DNA of 64,000 nucleotides from Natrinema versiforme (GCF_005576615.1 NZ_CP040330.1:2170001-2234000); one strand, 5' to 3'; shown: positions 52,327-61,529, numbered from the stretch's first letter. Numbers and translations are program-made. Notes: generated by a model not told the origin, from the letters alone.

Positions 52327-52815
52327 TTACGCTTCCGCTTCAGCCGCAAGCACGTCGTCGTACTCGCCGTCGTCGACTCGCTGCTTGAACTCTCGAGCGT
52401 CGTTGCCTTCGATGGTGACGCCCATCGAGGCGCAGGTGCCGACGACTTCCTTCGCGGCGTTGATCGTGTCGTAGGCGAGCAGGTCGGGGTGTTTCTGCTC
52501 GGCGATCTTCTTGACCTGTTCGACGGAGATGTCCGCGACGAAATCCTTCTGGGGCTCGCCGCTGCCGGTCTCGAAGCCGGCCTCGTCTTTGACCAGTGCC
52601 GCCGTCGGCGGGACACCGACGTCGATCTCGAAGGAGCCGTCGTCCTCGTAGTCGACGGTGACGGGGACTTCGGTCCCGTCGAAGGCTTCGGTCTGATCGT
52701 TGATCTCCTGTACGACAGCTTGCACGTCGACGGGGGTCGGTCCGAGCTCGGGACCGAGCGGTGGGCCAGGGTTGGCCTGGCCACCCGGAACGAGCACTTC
52801 GATGGTTCCAGCCAT
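52327..52815 (-). CDS. rpl11: ribosomal protein L11
   Basis: The protein has 162 residues. The signature is PGGQANPGPPLGPELGP at residues 10-26, then the C-terminal rRNA-binding domain with KKIAEQKHPDLLAYDTINAAKEVVGTCASMGVTIEG. L11 forms the base of the factor-binding stalk. The frame is open upstream, but ATG 52815 is the family start. It is separate from the L1 operon. Confidence 0.96.
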   Translation of the reverse strand: MAGTIEVLVPGGQANPGPPLGPELGPTPVDVQAVVQEINDQTEAFDGTEVPVTVDYEDDGSFEIDVGVPPTAALVKDEAGFETGSGEPQKDFVADISVEQVKKIAEQKHPDLLAYDTINAAKEVVGTCASMGVTIEGNDAREFKQRVDDGEYDDVLAAEAEA

Positions 52816-52906
52816 ACCCGTCACAACCCGTGCGCGAGTTTTAAGGGTTGCTAATTCGGGCAGTCGTCGTCTGTGAGCGACTGACGTACGCTCCCCGCGA
52901 CCGCGA

Positions 52907-53291
52907 TTACTCGACGCTGTCCGCCCGCCAGTCCGCGAACGACTCGAGGACGTCGTCCTCGTCGAAGCGCTCGATACAGGGGACGTCGTAGGGGTGGAGT
53001 TCCCGCACGCGCGCGACGAGGCCGTCGTAGGCGTCGTCGGTCGTCTTCGCGAGTAACACGACTTCGTCGTCGCGGTGAATCTCGCCCTCCCAGCGGTATA
53101 GTAGCTCTTGAAAGTCAATGCACACCCGATCGCAAGATAGCGTTGCGATCGGTGTGTGAATCGTTTCAAGAGCTACTATAGGTCGAGGTCGTCTCGAGTC
53201 GATTGACGCAGGCGGCAAGTCGCTCCTCGACCACTGTCTCGGCGAGTTCGTCGGCCGCGTCGGGCGGCGCTGTCACGTAGACGGTCGGCAT
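52907..53291 (-). pseudogene. cutA: cutA (divalent-cation tolerance protein) broken by a miniature element
   Basis: From ATG 53291 the frame reads MPTVYVTAPPDAADELAETV and on to RLETTSTY, then meets a TGA inside the inserted element after about 41 residues. Past the element the rest of CutA continues in another frame: YRWEGEIHRDDEVVLLAKTT to HPYDVPCIERFD and the end at 52907. Taking out 53099-53178 and one TA rejoins ACC TAC CGC TGG (T-Y-R-W) and restores a normal CutA of about 101 residues. CutA forms trimers with a role in metal tolerance or signalling. Confidence 0.85.
53097..53180. mobile_element. 80-bp MITE with TA target duplication, inserted in cutA
   Basis: The element 53099-53178 has perfect 15-bp terminal inverted repeats TAGTAGCTCTTGAAA and is flanked by TA at 53097-53098 and 53179-53180. 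The arms continue inward as an imperfect repeat (GATCGCAA and TTGCGATC near the middle), so almost the whole element can fold as one hairpin. It has no gene and would need a transposase from elsewhere; TA duplication points to an IS630/Tc1-mariner type source, which is an inference. Confidence 0.85.
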
Positions 53292-53346
53292 GGAAGCCGC
53301 TACGCTCGTTCGGGGGAAAAGGACTGCTCTCGGCGACGGGCGGCGA

Positions 53347-53538
53347 TCAGCTGTCCGTCTCGCCGACGGGCGTGAAGGTGCCGGTGATGTCCCACTCGTG
53401 AATGCAGTGTGGATTGCCGACCTGTTTCTCGCCGTCGTCGCGGGCGATTTGCCAGGCCTCGAGGTTTTCGTCCCACTGTTCGCCTCGACCGCACGCTTCG
53501 CATACTCTCGCGGTCGGTTTTCGTACCTGTGCGCTCAT
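53347..53538 (-). CDS. small zinc-finger protein with HEWDITGTF end
   Basis: The protein has 63 residues. It has a Cys pair CEACGRG, a later CIHEW, and ends HEWDITGTFTPVGE, a tail I associate with a conserved haloarchaeal family. Zinc binding by two or three Cys and His is likely. ATG 53538 is set by a TATA box 24-31 nt upstream. Function unknown. Confidence 0.7.
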   Translation of the reverse strand: MSAQVRKPTARVCEACGRGEQWDENLEAWQIARDDGEKQVGNPHCIHEWDITGTFTPVGETDS

Positions 53539-53561
53539 TACCCAACCGTGAGAACTCGACA

Positions 53562-53569
53562 CATATAAC
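53562..53569 (-). promoter_or_regulatory. TATA box of the HEWDITGTF protein gene
   Basis: GTTATATG on the minus strand, 24-31 nt upstream of ATG 53538. Confidence 0.5.
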
Positions 53570-53664
53570 GGTATTCGTGTGCGGCGAGTGCCGCCCCGCA
53601 GTTCGGGGACGAACCGGGTCTGAAAGCCGGGGTCGTTCGCGCGCCGATGCGTGGGAGCGGCCGA

Positions 53665-55176
53665 TCAGTAGACGGCCGCTTTGATCTCCTCGCGGAGTTG
53701 GTCGAACTGCTCGAGGTAGTCGCGGCGTTCGGCGCGCAGCTCTGCGAGCGCGTCGTCGTAATCGTCGACATGGTCGGGGACGTAGTAGTCCTCGATGTCG
53801 AGTCCCGGGACGGAGTCGGGGATCGTCAACCCCATCTGCTCGTCGTGGCTCCACTCGATGGTGCCGCGGGCGGCCTCGGTGAGGATCGTCACGGACTCGG
53901 TGACGCCGATATCTTTCGATTGCTCGCCGAGGTACCCCGTATTGATCACATAACAGTCGGCGTCGAGGATGTCGATGAGTTCGTGGAAGATGTTCCCTTC
54001 CTCGCCCTCGGGACCGATGATGAAGGGGTTCGTGCCGACGACGCGGATCGACTCGCCGGCCCGCGACGGGTCGCCCGCGCTGGTCTCGATCGACTCGCCC
54101 AGCATGAACGCGACGGCGGCCTGCTCCTCGTCGAGTTTGGCCACCGGCGGCATCAGCGGGTTTCGGGTGATGAAGAAGACCTGATCCAGCCGGTCGAGGT
54201 CGATCTCCTCGTCGGCGCTCTCGAGTTCGTCGCGCCGGATGATCGCCCGGGAGTTCGAGGTGTAGCGGTCCTCGTCGAAGTGGACGGTGCCGTCGTCGTC
54301 GACCGCGACGTTCTCGAGGATCGCCGACTCGGTGGTCGCGGCCTCGTAGAGTTCCGGCTGCTCGTCCTCGTCGAGGCCGATCGTCTTGATGAACAGCCCC
54401 TCGCCCTCGCTGCCGGCGACGGAGCCGTCCGAGAGGAGGCCACAGACGTCGTCCTGCAACATCGCGGCGTCTTCGGGCTCCTCGAGCCAGCAGCCGTGGG
54501 AGGTCAGGGTCGATTTGCCGGTCGCGGAGAGGCCCATGAACACCTGTCCGACGGTCTGGAGTTCGCCGTCAGCGTCGCGGACGCGGACCCGTTTGCTGCC
54601 CGCGTGAAGCCCGAGGCCGCCCTGCTGTTTGATCCGGTACATGTACAGCCGGAGGAACGACTTCTTGGCTTCGCCGATGTAGTCCGTTCCGAGGACGGTC
54701 GTCACGCCGGTGTCGGGCCGGACGCGGATCGCGGTTTCGTCGTAGTCGGGCAGGTGGACGGTGTAGAGATCGGGGTCTCGTCCGTCGGTCGGCTCGAACA
54801 GACTCGCCCACGCGTAGGCGATTCGAGCGTGCTCGACGGGGACGAACAGGCGACAACAGAACGCCGCCTCCGAATGACGCCCCATCAGTCGATCGACGCA
54901 GAGCATCTCGCGGTCGCCCGCGATGTCGAGCGCGTCGTCAACGAGTTCGTGATCGCGGTCGGTAAAGTCGTCGTCGACGGCGTTTTTCGTCAGGTCCGCG
55001 CTCCGCGAGCGGACCTCGCTGACGTACGACGCCGATCCGAACTCGGTCGTCGTCTCGGCGGGCTCGGCGAACTCGCGCAGTTCCTCGAGCGACGGATTGT
55101 ACCGAACGTTCGACGCTGTGGTCGGATCCGGAAGCTGTCGGACCAGCGGACGGGACTCCGTCCCGGTTTCAGACAT
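53665..55176 (-). CDS. pckA: phosphoenolpyruvate carboxykinase (ATP)
   Basis: The protein has 503 residues. It turns oxaloacetate and ATP into PEP, the entry step to gluconeogenesis. The kinase P-loop is VFMGLSATGKSTLTSH, followed by the second metal region DDVCGLLSDGS, GEGLFIKTIGL and RNPLMPPVAKL; VLGTDYIGEAKKSFLR carries the active-site Lys pair. It is shorter than bacterial ATP-type enzymes (about 530). ATG 55176 is clear. Divergent from the coiled-coil gene with 295 nt between them. Confidence 0.94.
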   Translation of the reverse strand: MSETGTESRPLVRQLPDPTTASNVRYNPSLEELREFAEPAETTTEFGSASYVSEVRSRSADLTKNAVDDDFTDRDHELVDDALDIAGDREMLCVDRLMGRHSEAAFCCRLFVPVEHARIAYAWASLFEPTDGRDPDLYTVHLPDYDETAIRVRPDTGVTTVLGTDYIGEAKKSFLRLYMYRIKQQGGLGLHAGSKRVRVRDADGELQTVGQVFMGLSATGKSTLTSHGCWLEEPEDAAMLQDDVCGLLSDGSVAGSEGEGLFIKTIGLDEDEQPELYEAATTESAILENVAVDDDGTVHFDEDRYTSNSRAIIRRDELESADEEIDLDRLDQVFFITRNPLMPPVAKLDEEQAAVAFMLGESIETSAGDPSRAGESIRVVGTNPFIIGPEGEEGNIFHELIDILDADCYVINTGYLGEQSKDIGVTESVTILTEAARGTIEWSHDEQMGLTIPDSVPGLDIEDYYVPDHVDDYDDALAELRAERRDYLEQFDQLREEIKAAVY

Positions 55177-55471
55177 ACACGTGACCCACCACTGCCCTGA
55201 TGTATAAACATGGAGGATTTTGCTCGTCGTGTGTCACGACCTACCAGCGACGTAATGAGATATGGCGTTTCATACGCTGTATAGGGTCCGAGTAACAGTT
55301 TCATTATCCCTCAAAAACAGTCAAAGTTCAGAGGAGTATGGAATAGGTACTCGGGTGAGAAATAATTCTATCGGAGGGTGCTGGGAGCGGACCGACACCG
55401 GGTGCGGACCGATTTTCACATCTGGTACTGTGGGGCGAACTTCCAAGAGGGCGGTTCGAGTTGCCGAGGAC

Positions 55472-58400
55472 ATGGATTACGGTCTCGATATCGGACCGGA
55501 GGCGATCCGGGCCGTCACCGACGCGGGCGACGGCTCGACGATCGAATCGGTCCCGCCGGTCGCGATACCGGTCGACGACGCGGCGCTCTCGGGGGAGGGC
55601 CACACGATCGAGGAGGACGGAACGACGTACGCGGTCGGCTCGGACGCTCGAGCGGCCGCTGAGGAAGCGGCGGAAACGCCCAGATCGCTGTTCGAGAACG
55701 GGGTACTCGCGACGGGGACGACACCGTCCGCGACGGCGGTCTTGGACGCGCTCATTGACGACATCCTGTCGGACGCGACGGATGGCCGACTCTGTTACAC
55801 GACGCCGGGCCCGTTCGCCGACGCGTCGGCGTCGACCGACGCCCACCGCGAGGCCGTCGAGTCGGCCCTCGCCGACCGTGGGGTCGATGCGACGCCGATC
55901 AGTAAAGGGTTCGCCGTCGTCTACGACCAACTCGCGGCCGACAACTACACCGGCCTCGGCATCTGTCTCGAGTCCCAGACGACGAGCGCCGCGCTCGCGT
56001 ACTACGGCGTTCCGGCGATGGCCGTTTCGATCCCGAAGGGCCGCGAGTGGATCGTCGAGCGCGCGGCGAGCGACACCGGTCACGCCCCGTCGCAGGTCGC
56101 CGGCGTGCTCGAGGAGTTCACGCTCGACCCGGACGCGGCCGCGGGCGGGATCGAGAGCGCGCTCGCGGCGGCCTACGACGACCTGCTCGCCGCGTTGATC
56201 GACGCGATCCGGGACGAGGCCGACGAGAGCGACGTCCAACAGGGGCTGTCCGTCCCGATCGCGATCGCCGGCGAGGGCGCGATCGAGGGCGTCGAGTACC
56301 TGATCGGCGGTCGGTTCGACGCGGCGACGCTCCCGTTCTCGGTCCGGGGTGTACGACTCGCGGACGGCCCCGCGACGAGCGCTGCCACCGGCGCGCTCGC
56401 GGCGGCTCGAGACGATGTCGAGGCCGATGTGACGATCACCCGGTCAGCCGCAGGTTCCGAAAGCGACGCCGACGGCACCAACGAACCCTCGAGCGCGGAC
56501 GAGGCGGCCCCGGCGAGCGGGGCGACCGAATTCGCGTTCGACGACGGATCGGCCGCCGACCGGGCGACCGAGCGCACCGACGACGCCATCGACCAGTTGT
56601 TCGACCGGCTCGCGAACCGCGACGCCGAGATCGAGTCCGTCCGCGAGGACCTCGAGGCCCTGTTCGACGACCTCGAGTACATCGAGGAACGAACGGCCGC
56701 GGCCGAAACGGTCGACGAACTCGACGAGCGCCTCGAGTCGTTCGCAGACGACCTGACCGATCTCGAGGCCGAGAGCGAAACCCACGCGAGCGACGACGCG
56801 GTCGACGACCTCGGTGACGATCTCGAGGATCTCGACGACGACCTCGGGGAGCTCTCGGAGTCGCTCGCGGCGCTAACGGACGAGGTGGGCGATCTCGACG
56901 CCGAACTCGAGGCCGTCGAGACCGCCGCGGCCGACGAGCGAGGGGCCCTCGACGAGCGGCTCACAGACGCGACGGCCGACCTCGAGACCGTCGCCGAGCG
57001 GACGGATGCGGTCGAAGACGGGCTCGACGCCGTCCGGACGGACCTCGACGAGATTCGGACGACTCTCACCGATCTCGAGGAGACCGCCGCGACCGAAGCG
57101 GCCCTCGAGGAGGTGACCGACCGCGTCTCCGAACTGACCGGCGACCTCGACGATCTCGAAGCGGCCGTCGATCGCGCCGAAACGCGAATCGACGGCGTCT
57201 CCGGCCGACTCGAGGAACTGAGCACGCGGATCGACAGCGTGTCCGGCCGGCTCGAGGAGCAATCCGAGCGGACCGACGCCCGGTTCGACGCGGTCGAATC
57301 GACCGTCGACGAGGAGATCGCGGCCGTCGATGACGAACTGGAGACCGTCCGCGAGACGGTAGACGACCGCGCTGCGGCCCTCGAGGCCGTTCGGGACGTG
57401 ATCGACGACCTCGAGGAAACGGCAGCGGACGACGAGCGAGTCGATGGGATCAGCGACGATCTAACGGACCTCGAGGCGGCGGTGTCGGACCTCGACGATT
57501 CGATCGCGGGCGTCTCGGAAATGCTGGATGACCTCGAGTCGCGGACGGCCGCCGTGGAGACCGTCGACGGACTGGCGGCCGATCTCGAGGACACCGACGA
57601 GGACCTCGACTCCCTCGAGTCGGAGCTAGGGTCACTCGAGGAAACGCTCGAGCAGCGACTCGACGAGACGGCCGCGGACCTCGAGAGTCGGATCGAGACC
57701 GTGACGGACGCGATCGACGACGATCTCGCGGGACTCGAGGCGACCGTCGAACGGCTCGAGGACGAAACGGTCGCAGGCGACGAACTCGACGAGGTGTACG
57801 ACTCGCTTGCCGACGCGACCGACGAGATCGATGCGGTGGCCGCGTCCGTGGATACCGTTGCGACGGACCTCGAGGCCGTCGCGGACGAGGTGGACGACCT
57901 CGACGACGCGCTCGAGGCGGAAGTGAGCGAGATCCGGACGGCCCTCGATGACCGGGTGAGCGACGTTCGATCGACGGTCTCCGAGGATGTCGACGAGGTC
58001 GAGGAAACCGTTTCCGGCCGGATTGATGACGTGGAGGCGACGCTCGACAAGCGCGTGACGACGGCCCGAACGACGCTCGAGGACGATATCGAGACCCTCC
58101 AAGCCGACCTCGAGCGCGAGACTGAATCGCTCACCGAGACGGTCTCGGAGACCGGCGACCGAGCCGCCGACAACGACCGGCGGCTGGACGAACACGACGA
58201 CCGGTTCGAGGCGGTCACGTCGACGCTCGAGGCCGTCGAAACCGATATCGACGGCGTGAGCGACGACCTCGCGACGCTCGCGGATCGGGTCGACGAGGCC
58301 GCCGAAATCGCCGACACAGCCGCGAGTGACGAGGACCTCGTGGCGATCGAGGACGACGTCTCGGGACTCGCCGATCGCCTCGAGTCGCTTCGAACGGATC

Positions 58401-58861
58401 ACGACGACCTCGCTGGGGCCGTCGACTCGCTCCCCGACGACTCGGCGATCGAGACGCTCGATAGCGACGTCCGGACCCTCGACGGCGAGGTCCAGACGCT
58501 CCGTGGCGACGTACAGGCGGCCGATGACGATATCGACTCGATGGACGAGCGCGTGACGACGGTCGCCGAGCAGCTTTCGGGGCTCGAGCAGCAGATCGAG
58601 GCGATCGAGAATCGAGTCGACGATGTCGAGGATGGGGCGGAACAAGCCGAAGAACTCGAGGCGATCCGGGCAGACCTCGAGGCCGTTCGGGCGGACGCAA
58701 CCGCCGAGCCGTCGCTTCCGCAGGCGGTCGTCGCGGGCGGTGGCGGCGCGGGCGTCGTGGCCGGAAGCGTCGCCGCGCTCGCGGGCGATGTGGTGATCGG
58801 TGGCAGCGCGGCCCTCGTTGGCCTCGTGCTGCTCGGAGTCACAGTGGTGCTCGCTCGCTGA
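55472..58861 (+). CDS. actin/Hsp70-like head, long coiled coil and C-terminal membrane anchor in one protein
   Basis: The protein has 1129 residues. Residues 1-315 follow the actin/MreB fold: phosphate-1 strand DYGLDIGPEAIRAV (2-15), connecting motif PISKGFAVVYDQL (142-154), the phosphate-2 position GLGICLESQTTSAAL (161-175) where DxGxxT is degenerate, and an adenosine-type PIAIAGEGAIEGVEYLIGG (262-280). Residues about 365-1075 are acidic heptad-like helix, followed by two short hydrophobic segments near 1083-1128. ATG 55472 was chosen as the head begins there; the frame is open to 55262. Function unknown; a membrane-tethered cytoskeletal or chromosome-linked scaffold is possible. Confidence 0.78.
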   Translation: MDYGLDIGPEAIRAVTDAGDGSTIESVPPVAIPVDDAALSGEGHTIEEDGTTYAVGSDARAAAEEAAETPRSLFENGVLATGTTPSATAVLDALIDDILSDATDGRLCYTTPGPFADASASTDAHREAVESALADRGVDATPISKGFAVVYDQLAADNYTGLGICLESQTTSAALAYYGVPAMAVSIPKGREWIVERAASDTGHAPSQVAGVLEEFTLDPDAAAGGIESALAAAYDDLLAALIDAIRDEADESDVQQGLSVPIAIAGEGAIEGVEYLIGGRFDAATLPFSVRGVRLADGPATSAATGALAAARDDVEADVTITRSAAGSESDADGTNEPSSADEAAPASGATEFAFDDGSAADRATERTDDAIDQLFDRLANRDAEIESVREDLEALFDDLEYIEERTAAAETVDELDERLESFADDLTDLEAESETHASDDAVDDLGDDLEDLDDDLGELSESLAALTDEVGDLDAELEAVETAAADERGALDERLTDATADLETVAERTDAVEDGLDAVRTDLDEIRTTLTDLEETAATEAALEEVTDRVSELTGDLDDLEAAVDRAETRIDGVSGRLEELSTRIDSVSGRLEEQSERTDARFDAVESTVDEEIAAVDDELETVRETVDDRAAALEAVRDVIDDLEETAADDERVDGISDDLTDLEAAVSDLDDSIAGVSEMLDDLESRTAAVETVDGLAADLEDTDEDLDSLESELGSLEETLEQRLDETAADLESRIETVTDAIDDDLAGLEATVERLEDETVAGDELDEVYDSLADATDEIDAVAASVDTVATDLEAVADEVDDLDDALEAEVSEIRTALDDRVSDVRSTVSEDVDEVEETVSGRIDDVEATLDKRVTTARTTLEDDIETLQADLERETESLTETVSETGDRAADNDRRLDEHDDRFEAVTSTLEAVETDIDGVSDDLATLADRVDEAAEIADTAASDEDLVAIEDDVSGLADRLESLRTDHDDLAGAVDSLPDDSAIETLDSDVRTLDGEVQTLRGDVQAADDDIDSMDERVTTVAEQLSGLEQQIEAIENRVDDVEDGAEQAEELEAIRADLEAVRADATAEPSLPQAVVAGGGGAGVVAGSVAALAGDVVIGGSAALVGLVLLGVTVVLAR

Positions 58862-58956
58862 GTCACTGCGGTCTGGTACGACCTCGCCCGGGGTGCTGGC
58901 GGAACGGCGCGACCGCTCGAGGGAGCGGCTACTGGTGTGGCCGATTCCGGAGGCCG

Positions 58957-59088
58957 TTAGTCGCGGACCAACTCGGCGTTTCGCATCTCGCCCCCACACT
59001 GCTGACAGGTGCTGAGGAGGGCGTCCCCGACGGTCTCCCGCCGCCCGCACTGGACGCAGACGTACTCGCGTCGCTCCTCGAGTGTCAT
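58957..59088 (-). CDS. 43-residue rubrerythrin-type zinc ribbon protein
   Basis: ATG 59088 to TAA 58957 encodes MTLEERREYVCVQCGRRETV and GDALLSTCQQCGGEMRNAEL ending VRD. CVQC and CQQC make a single zinc ribbon like the rubredoxin part of rubrerythrin. GTTAAC (59113-59118) is about 25-30 nt upstream and the 12-bp palindrome ACTCTCGAGAGT (59099-59110) lies between it and the start. Role unknown. Confidence 0.7.
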   Translation of the reverse strand: MTLEERREYVCVQCGRRETVGDALLSTCQQCGGEMRNAELVRD

Positions 59089-59098
59089 ATGATACCAT

Positions 59099-59110
59099 AC
59101 TCTCGAGAGT
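59099..59110 (-). promoter_or_regulatory. 12-bp palindrome between TATA box and start of the zinc ribbon gene
   Basis: ACTCTCGAGAGT, a perfect palindrome between GTTAAC (59113-59118) and ATG 59088. Possible operator at the transcription start; CTCGAG is common in this genome, so chance is not excluded. Confidence 0.3.
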
Positions 59111-59209
59111 GTGTTAACTCTTTGCATGGTTGTTCACAGGATTCCGTCGCAGCGGGGTGGCGTCGTGGCGAGGGGTACGGCTACGCGGTAAATCGCCGCC
59201 CCAGCGGGA

Positions 59210-60436
59210 TCACTCTCGTTCGGAAAGCAGGAGCAGGCCGGCGAGGAGCGTGGCACCGACGATGGCCGACGCGAGCAGCCAGAACGCGGCCCTGAAGCCG
59301 GCGGTTTCCGAGAGCGCGCCGACGATCGCGGGCGCGATCGCGCCGGCACCCATCAACAGCGTGCGGACGACGCCCAGTCCCCCGCCGGCGACATCGTCCG
59401 GGATGGCGGACATCAGGTACGCGCCCCTGACGGGCCGGAAGCCGTGCGAGCCGATCCCGACGGCGACGAGCAGTCCGCCGAGTAGGACCGGGTCGCTCGT
59501 CCCGGTCAGCGAAACGAACGCGACCAGCGCGACCGATGCGAACCCGAGCGTCGCGACGATGATAGGCAGTCGCCCCACCCGGTCGCTGAGGTTGCCGGTC
59601 ACCAGCTGTACCAGACTCGCGAGGAAGAGGCTACTGTAGAGCAGGCTCGCGGTCGCCGTCGTGAGCCCCGCTTCCGCGGTGAGGTATCGCGGCGCGAACG
59701 CGACCAACCCGTTGTAGGTAAACGAGAACAGGATCGTCACCATGGCGAACGTCGAGAACCGCCAATCGCGGAAGAGCGACGCGTACTGTGCGATTCCGCC
59801 GCCGCGCCCGCTCGAGGTCGGTTCGACCCCACTCGATTCGTCCGGGAGTCGGCTGGGAACCCGAACCCGGAACGCCGCCGCGAGCGCCACCCCGACCAGC
59901 CCGCCGCCCAGAAAGAGCAGCCGCCAGCCCGCAACGGGGCCGAGGGCCAGCGACGCGACGCCGACGACGACGGCCGGGGCGACGACGCCGCTGAGCGCGC
60001 CGAACGTGTCCAAGACGCCGAGCGCTCGCCCCGTCCGGGCGGGGTAGGCTCGAGAGAGGAGGCGGACGGCGACGGTCTTGTGCGCGCCGGTGCCGGCTCC
60101 GATCACGAGCATCGCGCCGACGAGGACGACAAAGGGCGAGTCGACGACCAGCGCGAGCGCGGCGGCAGCCGCGACGGCTGCGCCCGCCGTGATGACGGTC
60201 ACCGAGCCGAGCCGGTCTGCGAGCACGCCGGAGGGAAACTGCATAGCCGCGTAGACGAGCAACAGTCCGGAGAACGCGGTACCGAGGACCGCGTCGGAGA
60301 CGCCGTAACTCGCCTGAAACGAGTCGAACAGCGGCGGAAAGGCGTAGCGGAGAAATTTCGCGAGAAACCAGATCGCGGCGGTCAGGACAAGGGCGTCGTA
60401 GCGCGCGAGCCGTCCGGCCGTTCGTCGAACCGACAT
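59210..60436 (-). CDS. major facilitator superfamily transporter
   Basis: The protein has 408 residues with twelve hydrophobic helices. The loop 2-3 signature appears as PSGVLADRLGSVTVI and repeats in the second half as NLSDRVGRLPIIVA; a long cytoplasmic loop holds SRLPDESSGVEPTSSGRGGG. Substrate unknown; drug or metabolite export is usual for this type. ATG 60436 was chosen: the first helix starts soon after, and the longer frame adds a Cys/Pro-rich lead unlike the family. Confidence 0.85.
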   Translation of the reverse strand: MSVRRTAGRLARYDALVLTAAIWFLAKFLRYAFPPLFDSFQASYGVSDAVLGTAFSGLLLVYAAMQFPSGVLADRLGSVTVITAGAAVAAAAALALVVDSPFVVLVGAMLVIGAGTGAHKTVAVRLLSRAYPARTGRALGVLDTFGALSGVVAPAVVVGVASLALGPVAGWRLLFLGGGLVGVALAAAFRVRVPSRLPDESSGVEPTSSGRGGGIAQYASLFRDWRFSTFAMVTILFSFTYNGLVAFAPRYLTAEAGLTTATASLLYSSLFLASLVQLVTGNLSDRVGRLPIIVATLGFASVALVAFVSLTGTSDPVLLGGLLVAVGIGSHGFRPVRGAYLMSAIPDDVAGGGLGVVRTLLMGAGAIAPAIVGALSETAGFRAAFWLLASAIVGATLLAGLLLLSERE

Positions 60437-60620
60437 TCGTTCGGTCCGTGGGTCGCGACCGGACGACCGAGTATCCACCGATCCCGTCTCCGTCCGCCGG
60501 TAGCAGACGCAGGGAAAGCAATCGGGTCCGTGGGTCAACGGGCGCGGTGGTACGGTGGCACAGTCAGGCGGCGACCGAGGGTAACACAACGCGGAAGGCC
60601 GAGCGGTCCGGAGCGGTCGT

Positions 60621-61217
60621 ATGGGATTTCACACGTATCCCGTCGACCGCGCCGACGCCCTCGAGGACCCGTCTCGCTACCGGTACTGTTCCCGCGAGGA
60701 ACTACTCGAGATGCTCGAGCCGGCGGCGGACGGCGTCGTAGCGGACCTCGGCTCCGGGACGGGGTTCTACGCGGACGACGTCGCCCCGTTCGTCGACACC
60801 CTGTACGCGGTGGACGTGCAGTCGGCGATGCACGACCGCTATCGGGAGAAAGGCGTCCCCGACGCCGTCGAGTTCGTCACGGCCGAGGTGTCGTCGCTAC
60901 CGGTCGACGATGGACAACTCGACGGCGCGTACTCGACGATGACTCACCACGAGTACGCGCCGCAGACGACCGACGACGCGGAGAGGGCTCCGGCCGCCGA
61001 GACCGACGGCGCGCTCGCCGAACTCGCGCGGGTCGTCCGGCCCGGTGGCCGACTGGTCACGGTCGACTGGTCCGCCGACGGCGAGTCGGCAGCCGGCCCG
61101 CCGCTCGAGGAGCGGTTCGACCTCGCGACGGCGACGGCCCGGCTCGAGTCAGTCGGCTTCGATATCGAATTCGCCCGCGAGCGGCCGGAAACGTTCGCGG
61201 TCGTCGCGACTCGGTGA
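60621..61217 (+). CDS. class I SAM-dependent methyltransferase
   Basis: The protein has 198 residues. Motif I is VADLGSGTGFYADDVAPFVDTLYAVDV (about 39-65); then FVTAEVSSLPVDDGQLDGAYSTMTHHEY and a VRPGGRLVTVDW strand. It begins MGFHTYPVDRADALEDPSRYRYCSREEL, a lead shared by a haloarchaeal subgroup. Substrate unknown. Divergent from the MFS gene. Confidence 0.83.
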   Translation: MGFHTYPVDRADALEDPSRYRYCSREELLEMLEPAADGVVADLGSGTGFYADDVAPFVDTLYAVDVQSAMHDRYREKGVPDAVEFVTAEVSSLPVDDGQLDGAYSTMTHHEYAPQTTDDAERAPAAETDGALAELARVVRPGGRLVTVDWSADGESAAGPPLEERFDLATATARLESVGFDIEFARERPETFAVVATR

Positions 61218-61343
61218 ACTCACCCGACGACAGGTAGTGTACGAATGTCCAGTATTTAATCGAATATGGCTACTTATTGTTGTATGAATAGTCAGGTTTG
61301 GCTCTCCGTAACGCTTTTTCGCGATGCTGGCCCAATGTGTGAT

Positions 61344-61484
61344 ATGGTGTACCAAGATCCGTACACGCCCGAGCAGTCGTACTACGAGTGTCTGGACTGT
61401 GGCCACAGGGAGCGAGCGGAGTCCCTCGAGTCCTGTCCCGACTGCGGCGGTCGAACGCGGAACATCGCGGTCCCTCGAGAATAA
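61344..61484 (+). CDS. 46-residue rubrerythrin-type zinc ribbon protein
   Basis: From ATG 61344 it reads MVYQDPYTPEQSYYECLDCG and then HRERAESLESCPDCGGRTRN ending IAVPRE. CLDC and CPDC form one zinc ribbon. The DPYTPEQSYYEC lead and the RNIAVPRE end are familiar from a conserved haloarchaeal family. ATG 61335 (three residues longer) is possible; the promoter is not clear enough to decide. Confidence 0.7.
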   Translation: MVYQDPYTPEQSYYECLDCGHRERAESLESCPDCGGRTRNIAVPRE

Positions 61485-61529
61485 CGCTCCGTCGTGCGGT
61501 CGCCCGCACGACCCGCCGATAGCTACCGA

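Noticed and set aside
57632-59098. Open frames antisense to the coiled-coil protein (also 56173-58317)
   Set aside because: They mirror the repeated acidic codons of the real gene (Ser/Arg-rich products) and have no domain.
61251-61270. CGAATATGG as a further regulator site upstream of the zinc ribbon gene at 61344
   Set aside because: Only the left half matches CGAA-N4-TTCG; the right arm is GGCT, and the distance does not fit.
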